A DNA stretch of 64,000 bases from Hyalella azteca (taxonomy: Eukaryota; Arthropoda; Malacostraca; Amphipoda; Hyalellidae): assembly GCF_000764305.2 (NCBI RefSeq), contig NW_025946063.1, positions 60,618 to 124,617 of the forward strand, written 5' to 3'. The notes below the pieces were generated by a model. The model saw only the letters and a program-made list of their open reading frames with translations. It was not told the DNA's origin and searched no databases. The number at the start of each line of letters is the position of its first letter. Positions within the stretch are counted from its first letter, which is position 1. The translations under genes were made by a program, and so were the position numbers. Positions 34,688 through 46,052 of this stretch are shown here, in pieces.

Positions 34688-35388
34688 AGGGTAAATGCAC
34701 CATATTCCGACACTGTGGGTAATTCCGACACTTCTCTATTTTTTCCTTTATATTAAGCTTTGTCTTAGTTCCACGCATGCGTAGATAGTTGAAATAGTGA
34801 CGTCATATTATTGCGCGCATTACTTCCGCAAAACACTAGGTCTGGCAGGAAAATGTTAAGATCTGCAGAGCAAAAAGTCCATGTCACCCACTGACACCCA
34901 GTGAGAACATCAAAACATGTGTGAAAGTTGATACTTGACCTTGCTCTACCAAATAGTGATAGATAAACTGTTTGTGTAGAAAAAATATTATGGTTTGAGA
35001 CTTTTAAGTAAGTCAGTGAATATATTAGAAATCCTTTAAGTATACTTGTATTTGCTGATTACAAGTGGTAAATAAATTAATAGATGATTGATTTAAGAGA
35101 CGGTTTTAGACACATAAAAACTAATACCGACACAGTGTTGGAATTACAACACAGCTGTGACAGCCGTGTGTTGTATAACGACACAGCTCACACAGGGTGT
35201 CGGAATTCAAACACAGGGTGTCTGAATTACGATTTTGAAGTGTTGTTGGAATTACCTAGTCTCACAATATGCCTCGTTTAGTCACACACGTGTCAGAATT
35301 TAGCAATTTAGTAGATTTGAATTCTAAAGGCTTTTAAATAAATATGGCAACAGTTTTTGACGTTTCATTGTTGCTGGGGCCCATGGTG

Positions 35389-35670
35389 CAGAGAGTGGAT
35401 GCAGCATCGCCAATATATGGGTTTTCAAGCCCTAAGCATCACCGGGTAATCTTAAGATGCGTCGCCGGGTAATTTTTAATGAAAAAGCCATTTACGCTGA
35501 GTACCTAATGAAAAACTATTTACAAGCCACGAACTTATTTACAAGGTTGCATGCACGTGTTACCCCAAATAACTAATTTTACCCTAAAAACAGTCTGATT
35601 GTACAGCAAGTGTCAACTGAACATGTGATAATGCAGTCTGACCACTCTAATGTGACCGCAACTACGTAAT
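35389..35670. repeat. About 285-bp dispersed repeat, copy 1
   Basis: gtgcagagagtggatgcagc ... tctaatgtgaccgcaactac is repeated with roughly 92-95% identity at 36100-36375. It contains (c/t)cgggtaattttaagatgc and gcatgcacgtgttaccccaa. Copy 1 is nested in the TIR element; copy 2 lies just outside its right end. Confidence 0.88.
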
Positions 35671-35746
35671 CATAAACTTGATGTTTACATTTTTTTGGTG
35701 GGAACTCATTGCAACTGATTTCTGGACAAGCTTCACTGCATACTGA

Positions 35747-35962
35747 TCAATCCAACATACCGGAAACCTTACTTTTTTTAAATAGTTGGCCGAAGACTGA
35801 CAAATATATTAAATGAAAGAATTTCAATCTAAATGTGTCGGCAAGATCTTCTGAAGGCATAAATTTTGCTACTGAAGCATCGCCAAAGATCTTGCAATAT
35901 TCATCCACTATCTGCACAGTGGCTGGCGCATAGTGTGGTGTTTTGAAAGTGACGTAAACCAA
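35747..35962 (-). pseudogene. Unrecognised ORF fragment inside the nested insertion
   Basis: The minus frame reads VQIVDEYCKIFGDASVAKFM then PSEDLADTFRLKFFHL. It looks more protein-like than its surroundings but has no start or splice context and I do not recognise it. It could be part of a transposon protein or a captured exon. Confidence 0.3.
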
Positions 35963-36099
35963 TCAGAACTCGAGTTGCGCATACGGTGATCTATTTATAG
36001 CCATTTATTTCTTGCTACATCCCTAAGGTGTTGGAATATGGTGTGTTTACCCTAATTTGTTTCTACCTGCAATTTCCAGAATTTTTTGCCCAGGGTACA

Positions 36100-36375
36100 G
36101 AGGGTGGATGCAGCATTGCCAATATATGGGTCTTTAAGCCCTAAGCATTGCTGGGTAATTTTAAGATGCATCGCCGGGTAATTTTTAATGAAAAGTCATT
36201 TACGCTGAGTAATGAAAAACTATTAACAAGCCACAAACTTATTTACAAGGTTACATGCATGTGTTACCCCAAATAACTAATTTTACCCTAAAAACAGTCT
36301 GATTGTATAGCAAGTGTCAACTAAACATGTGATAATGCAGTCTGACCACTCTAATGTGACCACAACTAAGTAATA
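36100..36375. repeat. About 285-bp dispersed repeat, copy 2
   Basis: Second copy of the repeat at 35389-35670. It lacks the short ccta insertion near 35506 and has several substitutions. Confidence 0.88.
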
Positions 36376-37083
36376 CCAAGAACATTTTTTGTTCAGTCCA
36401 GCCTCAAAGTTTTGCTCCATACAAACAATATTGTTAACTAAATGTTAAGTTGTTAACTATTCAACCATATATATTTGTGATTTGCACAGTGCACAGTTGG
36501 GCAGAGTAAAGCAATTTATGTCCATCTTCAACTTCAACCGTGGCAGGCTTGGCTGTAAACAGAATCCCTTCTCAGCCTACTCAAACAGTTAGTGTCTCGG
36601 TCACTCTTTTTTTTTCTTCCAAAGATTTGTATTTTGTGGGAGCCTCTGAAGTCTAGTGCAAAACTTACGGGTTGTCACTATGAGAAGATTTCAAATTTAC
36701 CCTTATATTTGTACGACTCTAGTTCAATCATTAATGCGGCGCCACAACAGTCAACAGGATTGGGGTGCCTAGTAGTTATTTGAGAATCTGAAAGCCGGAA
36801 AATTTGCAAAAAAAAAAACGCTTTAACACTGTACCACACACACACACGTCTAGGTCACTCATGACAGACCAGCCAACTGAGCCAAGTCGACAAATTAATA
36901 GATGACAGATCATTGTCCGCAATAACAGAAAAAGAATATCCGAATAAAACAGTGTACTGGAACAATGTGAAGTAATAGTTGAGTATCAGCATAAAGATAA
37001 ATTCGAACAAATACTAATTAAATTCAAACAAGATACTAATAATTCAAATTCAAACAATTCAAATTCAAACAAGTACTATTATT
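36376..37083. other. No supported feature
   Basis: AT-rich with a short (ac)n run near 36836 and repeated aattcaaac words near 37015-37070, possibly remnants of the 5' side of the retroposon that follows. Confidence 0.3.
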
Positions 37084-38620
37084 GTTGTTTGTAAGCTAAT
37101 GGAATCTGTTGTGAGGGATAGGATTATCCATGGTTGAAATAATTTTATTTAAATCAACCATGGGATTATAGGAACACTTGACTGTTCACAATCTCCTATC
37201 AGATTGTAAACATGGTTTTATTGCCGATAGATCCTGCACCACAAACTTATTATCTTCGTTGAACGATTGGACTCGCCTACCGGACGAAAGAGGGCCAGTG
37301 GATGCATTGTACCTCGATTTTGCCAAAGCATTTGACAGTGTTCCGCATGAGCGGCTGTTGCATAAAGTGAAGTTTTTGGGAATTGAGGGAAACGTACTCC
37401 ATTGAATCAGAGATTTTCTAGTAGATGGACGAAAACGTGTCAGTATTAACGGAACCGTGTCAGACTGGGCATCAGGGCGCAGTGGCGTGCCACAAGGAAG
37501 CGTTCTTATGTCTATTTTGTTCGTTGCTTTTATAAATGATCTGCCAGAAGCAGTGTCCAGCGTGTGCTCCATGTATGCCGACGACACAAAAGTTCATATA
37601 CAGTGAAGGATACGTCAAATAAAGCGCAATTGCAAGATGATATTGACAGTTTAATTAACTGGGCTGGTACGCGGCAGCTGCGGTGTAATGCTGACAAGTG
37701 TAAAGTACTTCACCTCGGGAAGAACAATGAACAGCAAGATTACAGTATGAGAAGACATGGTTGCAACGAGAGAGTAATGATTGAAAAGTCTAGTGTGGAA
37801 AAGGATCTTCGGAGTTTATGTCGCCAAGGAGCTGAAATTTTCTAAGCATGTTGAAACGCAAGCTAACACATCCAACAAACTTCTTGGACTAATCAGACGT
37901 CCATACGAGTTCCTAGATGCAGAAGCGATGAAGCAGTTGTTTGTTGCTGTCGTGCTCCCGAATATAGAGTTTGGAAACGTTGTGTGGTCACCGAGATTTG
38001 AAAAGGACAAAAATTTAATAGAGAATGTTCAAAGACTGACAACAAGGATAATTCCAGGCTTGAAGGGCAAGTCCTATGAAGAAAGAGTAAAGATTATGAA
38101 GCTTCCAAGCCTCAGTTATCGACGTCTGTGTAGGGACCTCATTGAAATATACAAGTATACTCATGGTTTATACAAGGTCCCTGAAAGATTACTAGAATTG
38201 AAAACAAGAACCAACACCAAGGGCCACGGCTATAAACTAAAAAAAACTGCGCTGCAAATTCTTCACGCGACAACATTTCTTCTCGCTTCGAATCATCGAC
38301 ATGTGGAACAGCCTCCCTGATGACATCGTTGGCGCTCCAAGTATGAACGCGTTCAAGAACAGACTAGATAAAGCTATGAAAAAATATATGTTCAGACTTG
38401 AAATTCTTAGTACCATATCGAACCCAGTGGAAGTCGAGTAGCTATTTCAAACTATCGTCAGTCATGAAAAGATCCGGTCAATGGACACGATTTTTGATTT
38501 TCTGTGAACAAGGCACGAAAAGTAAAAGAATCGGCGACAGGCCACATCAGGCCTACACTGCAGCGCCGAGATCACTATGTTATGTTATGATATATTATGT
38601 AATTAAAGCAAATGTCTAAG
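37084..38620 (+). pseudogene. CR1/L2-like non-LTR retrotransposon, decayed reverse transcriptase and 3' tail
   Basis: Reading across frames: VCKLMESVVRDRI, then LLSDCKHGFIADRSCTTNLL, YLDFAKAFDSVPHERLLHKV, a stop, SGVPQGSVLM, CSMYADDTKVH (YADD active-site motif at 37574-37585), a stop, LRCNADKCKVLHLGKNNEQQ, a frameshift, then VAKELKFSKHVETQANTSNK and WSPRFEKDKNLIENVQRLTT, a frameshift near 38270, and IIDMWNSLPDDIV ... AFKNRLDK. This is the standard order of a CR1/L2-clade RT. At least two stops, two frameshifts and a palindromic insertion at 37128-37163 make it dead. The 3' end (agaatcggcgacaggcc, then ttatg repeats) matches the tail at 375-497. Confidence 0.92.
37121..37169. mobile_element. 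36-bp palindromic insertion with 7-bp target duplication
   Basis: ccatggttga and tcaaccatgg are inverted arms of a 36-bp insert at 37128-37163, flanked by ggattat on both sides (37121-37127 and 37163-37169, sharing one base). Removing the insert joins RDRI to IGTL of the reverse transcriptase, so it arrived after the retroposon. Confidence 0.65.
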
Positions 38621-39056
38621 ATATATGTCTAAGATAAAAATCATATTTTGCAATATAGTACCGGTAGTAGCTATAATTTATGTAACATAGTAGTTAACTA
38701 TGTATGTTAAAGTCATAAAGGACGTCATTGTATCATAAATAATACATATTTGTTATTGTGTTTGTAGATTTTTTAGTTTTAACAAGACAATTTTTCGTAT
38801 GTTTGTAGAAATTGTAATTCAGGAAAGGATATGCACAAATACTTACTCGCATGTCCAAAGAAGTTATGTTCATGAAATTGGTCCATACGGCCATACCATA
38901 TGAAGTTATCTTAATTCGAAGATTTATCAATAATTAAAAATTAACATCGAAGCATAGGTAAAACTACTATAGTCTAACATTACCTAAATATACACATGTA
39001 AGAAAAAATATTGAAATTATGCATGATATGGACAATCTTTATCATGTTGACCGCAT
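38621..39056. other. AT-rich, no supported feature
   Basis: Direct continuation of the retroposon 3' flank; nothing recognised. Confidence 0.3.
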
Positions 39057-39213
39057 TTAAGCATCGTGAGAATCTGCACACTTGCATAACCCTTTGGCGG
39101 ATAAAGTTTCGTGCGTGTGCAGAACACCACATTTCACACATGCCACATTGCTGAAATTATTCATTGAAGCAAATTTGACAGCGACATAAATGTTCATCTG
39201 GTCATAGCGCAGC
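39057..39213 (-). CDS. Possible orphan terminal exon, Cys-containing, unknown gene
   Basis: After the acceptor AATTTCAG the minus strand reads LRYDQMNIYVAVKFASMNNF, SNVACVKCGVLHTHETLSAK, GLCKCADSHDA, stop. The CVKC...CKC arrangement and lack of stops look exon-like. No partner exon was found and no family is recognised, so it may also be a transposon fragment. Confidence 0.33.
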
Positions 39214-39277
39214 CTGAAATTAAAGGCAATATTTTTATCCAATTGAACCAAGATCTAAAATTTCAGCAATGCACCAA

Positions 39278-39328
39278 CTGAGGCTGATGGACACCCGCTC
39301 TTCTAGAGAGGGTGTCCATCAGCCTCAG
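39278..39328. repeat. Perfect 19-bp hairpin
   Basis: ctgaggctgatggacaccc at 39278-39296 is the exact reverse complement of gggtgtccatcagcctcag at 39310-39328, with a 13-base loop. A transcript of either strand would form a very stable stem. Confidence 0.95.
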
Positions 39329-39991
39329 TGTTTTTCTGAAGCCCTCAAGGCAGATGGTTCGGTGGCGACGACCTTGTCTTTCCATTCACTCGCAAGAAGT
39401 AGGAAGCAGCAATTACAGAAGAGAGGTGCACATAACCACGAAATGACACAATTTATTTTATAAAAGCCATGTGGAAACTTTTTGTTATATACTTGCATTT
39501 AATGATGAACGGTATAATAACAAATAATCTCTACGAAGTTATCCACATATTCTTTATGGTGGTATCTGGCAGCATCCTGCAGACGGTGGCCAGGTATCCG
39601 CAAAAATCCCTTCTGCTGGAGTCAGAGTCGAAGGGAATGCGACGAGCAGTAGTGCGTGAGATCCTGGTGTGAGTGGTGTGTGTATTTCGTCCCCATGATC
39701 GACTCGTATGAGACTTGGATCTGATTCGTTCTAAAGCCGTTTATTATTTACTATTGCGCGTTATTCATGTAAGAGAGGTAAGTGTGTACTATGAAACTTG
39801 AATTTCTATATCCATAAGAATGAAAAGCATCAACTACTTCCTGATTCTTGGTACTTAGGGTCTAGGTAGGAGGCATCCTGCGACAGCGGCTGGTCGCGGT
39901 GTCGTCACGTAGTTTTTGTATTCTCTTATTTCTGGTCATGACTCGACAACCTTCGAACTGCTTACCGAAAATCCAATAGGTGACGTGAGAG
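39329..39991. other. No assigned feature
   Basis: A GC-richer patch at 39544-39675 has an open plus frame (SGSILQTVARYPQKSLLLES) ending near a GTGAGT, and could be an exon of an unknown gene; evidence is insufficient. Confidence 0.25.
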
Positions 39992-40379
39992 GAAGTTATT
40001 GCAGTCGAGCTGATCAAACCTGCCCATGCGAAGATGTATGACTGTATGTTAACCTGGGAACATTTTCGCTCTTCTAATGCATTCTTTGCTAACGATAGTT
40101 ATTTCTAGTGACCCGAAGTCAGTAGTGACATTTTTGTATGGGATGCTACAAATTTTAATTTCAATATTTATTAAATCATCGTTATGAAGTTATTGCAGTT
40201 GAGCTGATCAAACCTGCCCATGCGAAGATGTATGACTGTATGTTAACCTGGGAACATTTTCGCTCTTCTAATGCATTCTTTGCTAATCATAGTTATTTCT
40301 AGTGACCCTAAGTCAGTAGTGACATTTTTGTAGGGGATGCTACAAATTTGAATTGCAATATTTATTAAACCAACGTTAC
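39992..40379. repeat. 194-bp tandem duplication (two copies)
   Basis: gaagttattgcagtcgagct starts copy 1 and gaagttattgcagttgagct starts copy 2 at 40186. Differences are few (cgatag/catag, ccgaag/cctaag, gtatgg/gtaggg), giving well over 90% identity. No coding content. Confidence 0.95.
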
Positions 40380-41987
40380 GTCAATAACTTCCAAGGAGCG
40401 AAAAATGTTCGAAAAAAATGGCTAATTTCTCTACTATTGCGGAAAAATTCAAGAATTGTCTCGCTATTTTGTCGCTTTCATCAATACTTGCTAAAAGAAG
40501 CAATTCAAATGTTGAATTTTTTTCGAGATTGAGCAAAAGAGGTCAATCTGCGCACGACATCCCGCTAACGGAATGCGGTGTGAACTTCGTTTGAGGTCGC
40601 TGTGGAAAATTCGGGGCATCGAAATGCTTGGTGCAGCAGTAGGGAAATTTTTTCGTCTCGTGCGTTTCTCAAAATTTGTTTACGCTGTAGCAAACTTAGA
40701 CAATTTAAACTTGTATCTAATGGCTAATTGATTTGTGAATGAAGTCTAACTTCGATCTCCCAAGTGTTACTACTGTAGTTCTTTGTTGTAAGTTCTACGG
40801 TAGTTCTTTATTGTAAATTATTCTTTCTTGTATCCAAGACAATCAAGTACAACGTTCATTCTAGAATGTAGATAAAATTATCTCATGGAGTTACTCATTT
40901 ATAAAACTGTGCACTGTGCTAATGACGAGAAATTGTACTGTACGCAGATATTCGGTGGAATATGCAAGATTTTGAACGTTCACCTTCTTTACGAATAATT
41001 TTCTTTCGAAGTAAGATTACGAAAATTATATACAGCAGGGCAAAGTTGCCTAAACCGGCATTATTATTATTATTTTGTTCGACTTACAAAGCCACGCAAT
41101 AATTGAAATGTTAAATTTTAAGCGTTGTAATTTTTTAATTTATGTTATGAAATCAAAAATTTTTAGTGTAAAGATAGAGAAAATTATCATAAAGCTACTC
41201 ACATATGAAAAAGCTTGCAATTTAAATGAAACCGACGGCGCCACTAACAGGCTCGTGTCTAGAAAGGAAGTCGCCACAAAATAAAATTTTGAAAAATTAT
41301 CTGATCGCATAGAAAATGCAACGCGTATTTACATGATGATTTTCCAGATTTATTCTATCATTAAAAGTCATGAAGGCATCCGATGACTGAAAGAACGCTG
41401 GGCCTCAATCTGCATCTCGAATTTCCAATGTTTGAAAAGTTTTTATTGATAAGCTTTCGAAACTCGCGATTATTTCGACTGATCCACTTTGATGGAAGTA
41501 ACTATATTTTTCTTGGAAGATATCAGATGATTTTCTGAGCCAAGTTCCCGGAAAAAGAACCTCTAGGCTCTACCTAGCATTGCCTCACCTGGCCGGCCGC
41601 GAGGTATCTATACACTCAGAAACATAGATGAGATTTTGTCCACATTGTGAGACAAATTTCACCAGTGTGTAGGCCATCCTGACCCGTCAAACGGGTGCAT
41701 CCGTGCTACGTATAAACTATATATATCGACTTGAAGTTCTAGTTGAAATTATACAATAAGAAGACTTTATTGAATTATCTAGAAATAAGTTCAGTATTTC
41801 CGGATATTTCCATCCATATTACGATGCATTTATAGGCAACAAAAGTCAGGTAGCATTTACTGACGCGCCTAAGCCTTTGCGACCGTATAGCCCTCGTGAG
41901 AAATGACGTAGACCTCACATTAGCAGGCCTGTCACCTATAGACTATAGTCCGACTGAAAGTGTTCAAGATATTAACTAAAGATATGG
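40380..41987. other. No supported feature
   Basis: AT-rich single-copy sequence; the 69-codon frame at 41075 has no motif. Confidence 0.3.
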
Positions 41988-42388
41988 ATTAAAAACGATC
42001 GATGTGGAATAAAAACGTTCGATATGGAATAAAAACGATCGATGTGGAATAAAAACGATCAATGTGGAATAATAACGATCAATGTGGAATAAAAACGATC
42101 AATGTGGAATAAAAACGATCAATGTGGAATAAAAACATGAAATAATAACGATCGATGTGAAATAATAACGATCGATGTGAAATAATAACGATCGATGTGA
42201 AATAATAACGATCGATGTGAAATAATAACGATCGATGTGAAATAATAATGATCGACGTGGAAGAAAAACGATCGATGTGAGATAATAACGATCGATGTGG
42301 AATAATAACGATCGATGTGAGATAATAACGATCGATATGAAATAATAACGATCGATGTGAAATAATAACGATCGATGTGGATTAATAG
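41988..42388. repeat. 20-bp minisatellite, about 20 copies
   Basis: Unit gatcgatgtggaataataac with blocks of variants: ggaataaaaac on the left, gaaataataac on the right. An incomplete unit near 42132 marks the switch between the two forms. Confidence 0.94.
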
Positions 42389-42599
42389 TATGTCCGGGAA
42401 AAAGCTGTATCAGTGCTACCTGCAGAAGGTGTGTCACTAATTTGACAATTTGAGCCATCAATTTTCTGAGTGAGGTCTCCAAGGAGGCTTCCTTGGCAGC
42501 GCGTTAAAATAAATCCACTAACTCGTCACTCATAAAAATTAACGGTGCCTATTGTCTGAATAGTGACTCACTTTCATATTTCACAGCATGAGCAGAGAA

Positions 42600-42716
42600 C
42601 GAACGTGGCGTCGGTATGTCCTTTTTGTTGGGCCGATTAAAGTCAGGATGGCTCACACAAGGAGAAATTAAGAGTGCATCGCGGTTGGGACAAAGTCACA
42701 CTCACTTCTCTGAGTG
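42600..42716. mobile_element. Right half of a CACTCAG MITE-like copy
   Basis: gtcaggatggctcacacaag, then aagagtgcatcgcgg and acttctctgagtg match the right half of the copy at 54192-54347. Confidence 0.6.
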
Positions 42717-42734
42717 TAAATCACTGTGCGGTTT

Positions 42735-42842
42735 AACACTATACAGTGGGGGGAAATAAATATTCATACACTTGAAAAATCGTATTTTATTGTATGTAAG
42801 TACACAAACTGAACAGGAGAAGTGATTTATATTATGTATAGA
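42735..42842 (+). mobile_element. Tc1/mariner-like terminal repeat, cut by adapter
   Basis: After tata comes cagtggggggaaataaatat, then tcatacacttg, the usual form of a Tc1-like inverted terminal repeat. The same ~100 bp recur at 44672-44759 with single-base differences. Both copies touch a mate-pair junction adapter, so the element body is not assembled. Confidence 0.6.
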
Positions 42843-42880
42843 CTGTCTCTTATACACATCTAGATGTGTATAAGAGACAG
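42843..42880. other. Nextera mate-pair junction adapter (artefact) 1
   Basis: Exact 38-bp palindrome made of CTGTCTCTTATACACATCT and its reverse complement, the Tn5 mosaic-end junction used in mate-pair libraries. It is followed by a single N at 42882. It is not genomic; the join here is unreliable. Confidence 0.98.
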
Positions 42881-43059
42881 ANAATATTATGACTATGACC
42901 CATTAATTCTTTTGAGTGTGCCGGAATCCATTAGGCGATGGCATAATAGCGAGTAACGACGCACGCCGAGTCAATGTTGAGTCAATGATAAAGAAATCGC
43001 CTCCGAAGCTACTAAGGTTCATCAGCTGGATATTCGTAAAAACTTTTCAACTCTCGAAA

Positions 43060-43189
43060 AAATAAGAGGGTCAAATTGTCCAGATAGCGACACACTTTCT
43101 TCTTCAGGGATCACACTATGTCAGGATGACCCACACAAAGCAAATCATGCATTTTCATTTTAATTATGACGCTCTCATTTCTTTGAGTG
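43060..43189. mobile_element. CACTCAG MITE-like repeat copy
   Basis: gggtcaaattgtccagatag, cacactatgtcaggatgacc and ctcatttctttgagtg appear in the family order. Confidence 0.65.
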
Positions 43190-44633
43190 GTTATACTGTC
43201 GAACAACGGCTCTAACTGTTAATATATACCCAATTTGATGCAGTCATGCACGGTAATGCTCTGGTAACTATCTATTTACTTTATATGCAGGTATTTTATG
43301 AATTAGAGAAAACCGCTTCTTTTTTCAGTGCTAAGTTCGGCCTTGCTTGAAATAAAATATGACCGAGACATGTTTTATTCGTGTCCTGAAAAATATTAAA
43401 TATTATTTTATTACTACACGCGACTTATTTCATTCGTGATTAGATTAGTTAATAATTCTTGTGGAGTGTTAAGAAATTTCCCAACTACGTCGAGAGCGAC
43501 ATCCATTTATAAGAGCTCTGCTTGAAAACGAGAAAAAATTCAGTTTTTACAAAGATTATAATCTTTGTAAGATTATAATCTTTGTATAATCGATAATTAT
43601 CGATCATGCTGCCTTCTTGCAAATATTGTGTCTCTGGGCATTTAATTCACTTTTAATATTAACAATAATTGTACACTACTGTTGCGAGTAATATTAAAAT
43701 TAATTACTATAAACTTTGATTTCGAGTAGGGTCGTTTCGATTTCTAGTTTGATTAAATTATAAGATAACATTGCAATTTTGTTCTGAAGAACCATTTGCT
43801 TCACATTGGCATTTAATCAGTAGCTATTCCATCAATTTCTTAAACAAACATTATATCGTCTTTTTATCAATTAATTTTGTGTGTCAGTCTGTTTGAAGGC
43901 TTTTTCCGTAAATAAATAAATATATATAGGCGTAAATATATATATGTATTGTATATAGTGGGGCTGTTGGGACGCGTATCCATGATACTTATTGTGTCGG
44001 GATATATCCTGGACCTAAAAATTTATTCTTAGTGGGAGAATGAAAAGGATTGAAGGTTGGAAAGGATTAAATACAAAATATATAATAAAATTTTTATATG
44101 GATTCGTATCAATTCATTTAAAAAATTGCAAAACGTTTTTTTCATATTTTGAAACCAATCAGAGTAAAAAGTAGGAGTTCGATGTTCTCTATTGTACGTG
44201 GGTAATAACGGGTCTTTCTTTATATATATAGGATTTTATTAATGAAAGGAAGACCTATACAGCAGTTTTATTATTATTAACGGGATATATTATAATTAGA
44301 GATTATAATATAACACAGTAAATCAATATTCCCGGACAACGCTGGGCTAACGTGCCCTGAATACATATAATTTTCTTATACATTGACTGCAAACTTTGTA
44401 GAGTGCAGCATTTAAAAACTTGTAACCGCCATTTGCATGCCCTGTTGCTTATCTATCCCAGAAACCTACTAATGGTAGGAAATGCTTTTACTTTTTGCTA
44501 TTTGATAAGCAGGCTTTTGATGACAATGTACATGATGAAGATTTCTTTTGTAGCACAGGAAATAACTTATTTTACGCTATCATGCATGGACAATCTTATC
44601 TCACTGTCCGACGCATCGAGTGCTGGATGCATC
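43190..44633. other. AT-rich, no supported gene
   Basis: Contains a small triplicated gattataatctttgta motif near 43552-43590. The frames that reach 44634 run into adapter sequence. Confidence 0.35.
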
Positions 44634-44671
44634 CTGTCTCTTATACACATCTAGATGTGTATAAGAGACAG
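44634..44671. other. Nextera mate-pair junction adapter (artefact) 2
   Basis: The second exact copy of the 38-bp junction palindrome. The plus frame across it yields SYTHLDVYKRQ, a well-known adapter translation. It is followed by a repeat of the Tc1-like end seen at 42735 and an N at 44760. Confidence 0.98.
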
Positions 44672-44760
44672 GTTTAACACTATACAGTGGGGGGAAATAA
44701 ATATTCGTACACTTGAAAAATCGTATTTTATTGTATGTAAGTACACAAACTTAACAGGAN

Positions 44761-46052
44761 AACACGTCTACCTAACTGAACTCCGTGTAGTGAGAACACG
44801 TCTACCTAACTGAACTCCGTGTAGTGAGAACACGTCTACCTAACTGAACTCCGTGTAGTGAGAACACGTCTACCTAACTGAACTCCGTGTAGTGAGAACA
44901 CGTCTACCTAACTGAACTCCGTGTAGTGAGAACACGTCTACCTAACTGAACTCCGTGTAGTGAGAACACGTCTACCTAACTGAACTCCGTGTAGTGAGAA
45001 CACGTCTACCTAACTGAACTCCGTGTAGTGAGAACACGTCTACCTAACTGAACTCCGTGTAGTGAGAACACGTCTACCTAACTGAACTCCGTGTAGTGAG
45101 AACACGTCTACCTAACTGAACTCCGTGTAGTGAGAACACGTCTACCTAACTGAACTCCGTGTAGTGAGAACACGTCTACCTAACTGAACTCCGTGTAGTG
45201 AGAACACGTCTACCTAACTGAACTCCGTGTAGTGAGAACACGTCTACCTAACTGAACTCCGTGTAGTGAGAACACGTCTACCTAACTGAACTCCGTGTAG
45301 TGAGAACACGTCTACCTAACTGAACTCCGTGTAGTGAGAACACGTCTACCTAACTGAACTCCGTGTAGTGAGAACACGTCTACCTAACTGAACTCCGTGT
45401 AGTGAGAACACGTCTACCTAACTGAACTCCGTGTAGTGAGAACACGTCTACCTAACTGAACTCCGTGTAGTGAGAACACGTCTACCTAACTGAACTCCGT
45501 GTAGTGAGAACACGTCTACCTAACTGAACTCCGTGTAGTGAGAACACGTCTACCTAACTGAACTCCGTGTAGTGAGAACACGTCTACCTAACTGAACTCC
45601 GTGTAGTGAGAACACGTCTACCTAACTGAACTCCGTGTAGTGAGAACACGTCTACCTAACTGAACACCGTGTAGTGAGAACACGTCTACCTAACTGAACT
45701 CCGTATAGTGAGAACACGTCTACCTAACTGAACTCCGTGTAGTGAGAACACGTCTACCTAACTGAGCTCCGTGTAGTGAGAACACGTCTACCTAACTGAA
45801 CTTTGTGTAGTGATAACACGTCTACCTAACTGAACTCTGTGTAGTGAGAACACGTCTACCTAACTGAATTCCAAGTAGTGAGAACACGTCTACCTAACTG
45901 AGCTCCGTGTAGTGAGAACACGTTTACCTAACTGAACTCCTTGTAGTGAGAACACGTCTAACCTAACTGAACTCCGTGTAGTGAGAACACGTCTAACCTA
46001 ACTGAACTCCGTGTAGTGAGAACACGTCTACCTAACTGAACTCCGTGTATTA
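44761..46052. repeat. 34-bp satellite array, about 38 copies
   Basis: Unit gaacacgtctacctaactga then actccgtgtagtga. Copies from 44761 to about 45660 are essentially identical; from there to 46052 they carry substitutions and small indels. It has no spacers, so it is not a CRISPR array. Confidence 0.97.

Larger units (their letters stand above)
34688..36053. mobile_element. TIR element, 1.4 kb, with nested insertion (relative of 14152-14783)
   Basis: The ends agggtaaatgcaccatattc and, reversed, agggtaaacacaccatattc are inverted repeats of about 28 bp. The left 100 bp (gtgggtaattccgacacttc, ttttcctttatattaagctt) and the right 100 bp (ctggcgcatagtgtggtgtt, agaactcgagttgcgcatac) match the shorter copy in CFP1 intron 1. 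Extra sequence between ttgttgctgg (near 35378) and ctggcgcatag (near 35924) is absent from that copy, so it is a later insertion. Confidence 0.78.

Noticed and set aside
39469..39672. Plus frame with GC-richer SGSILQTVARYPQKSLLLES
   Set aside because: Could be an exon of an unknown gene, but the opposite strand is also partly open and no partner exon was found.
44495..44677. Open frame ending in SYTHLDVYKRQ, and the frame at 46874-47101 starting MCIRDS
   Set aside because: These residues are translations of the mate-pair adapter, not genes.
44761..46052. Looks like a CRISPR array because of many identical 34-bp repeats
   Set aside because: Repeats are head-to-tail with no spacers, and the context is eukaryotic.
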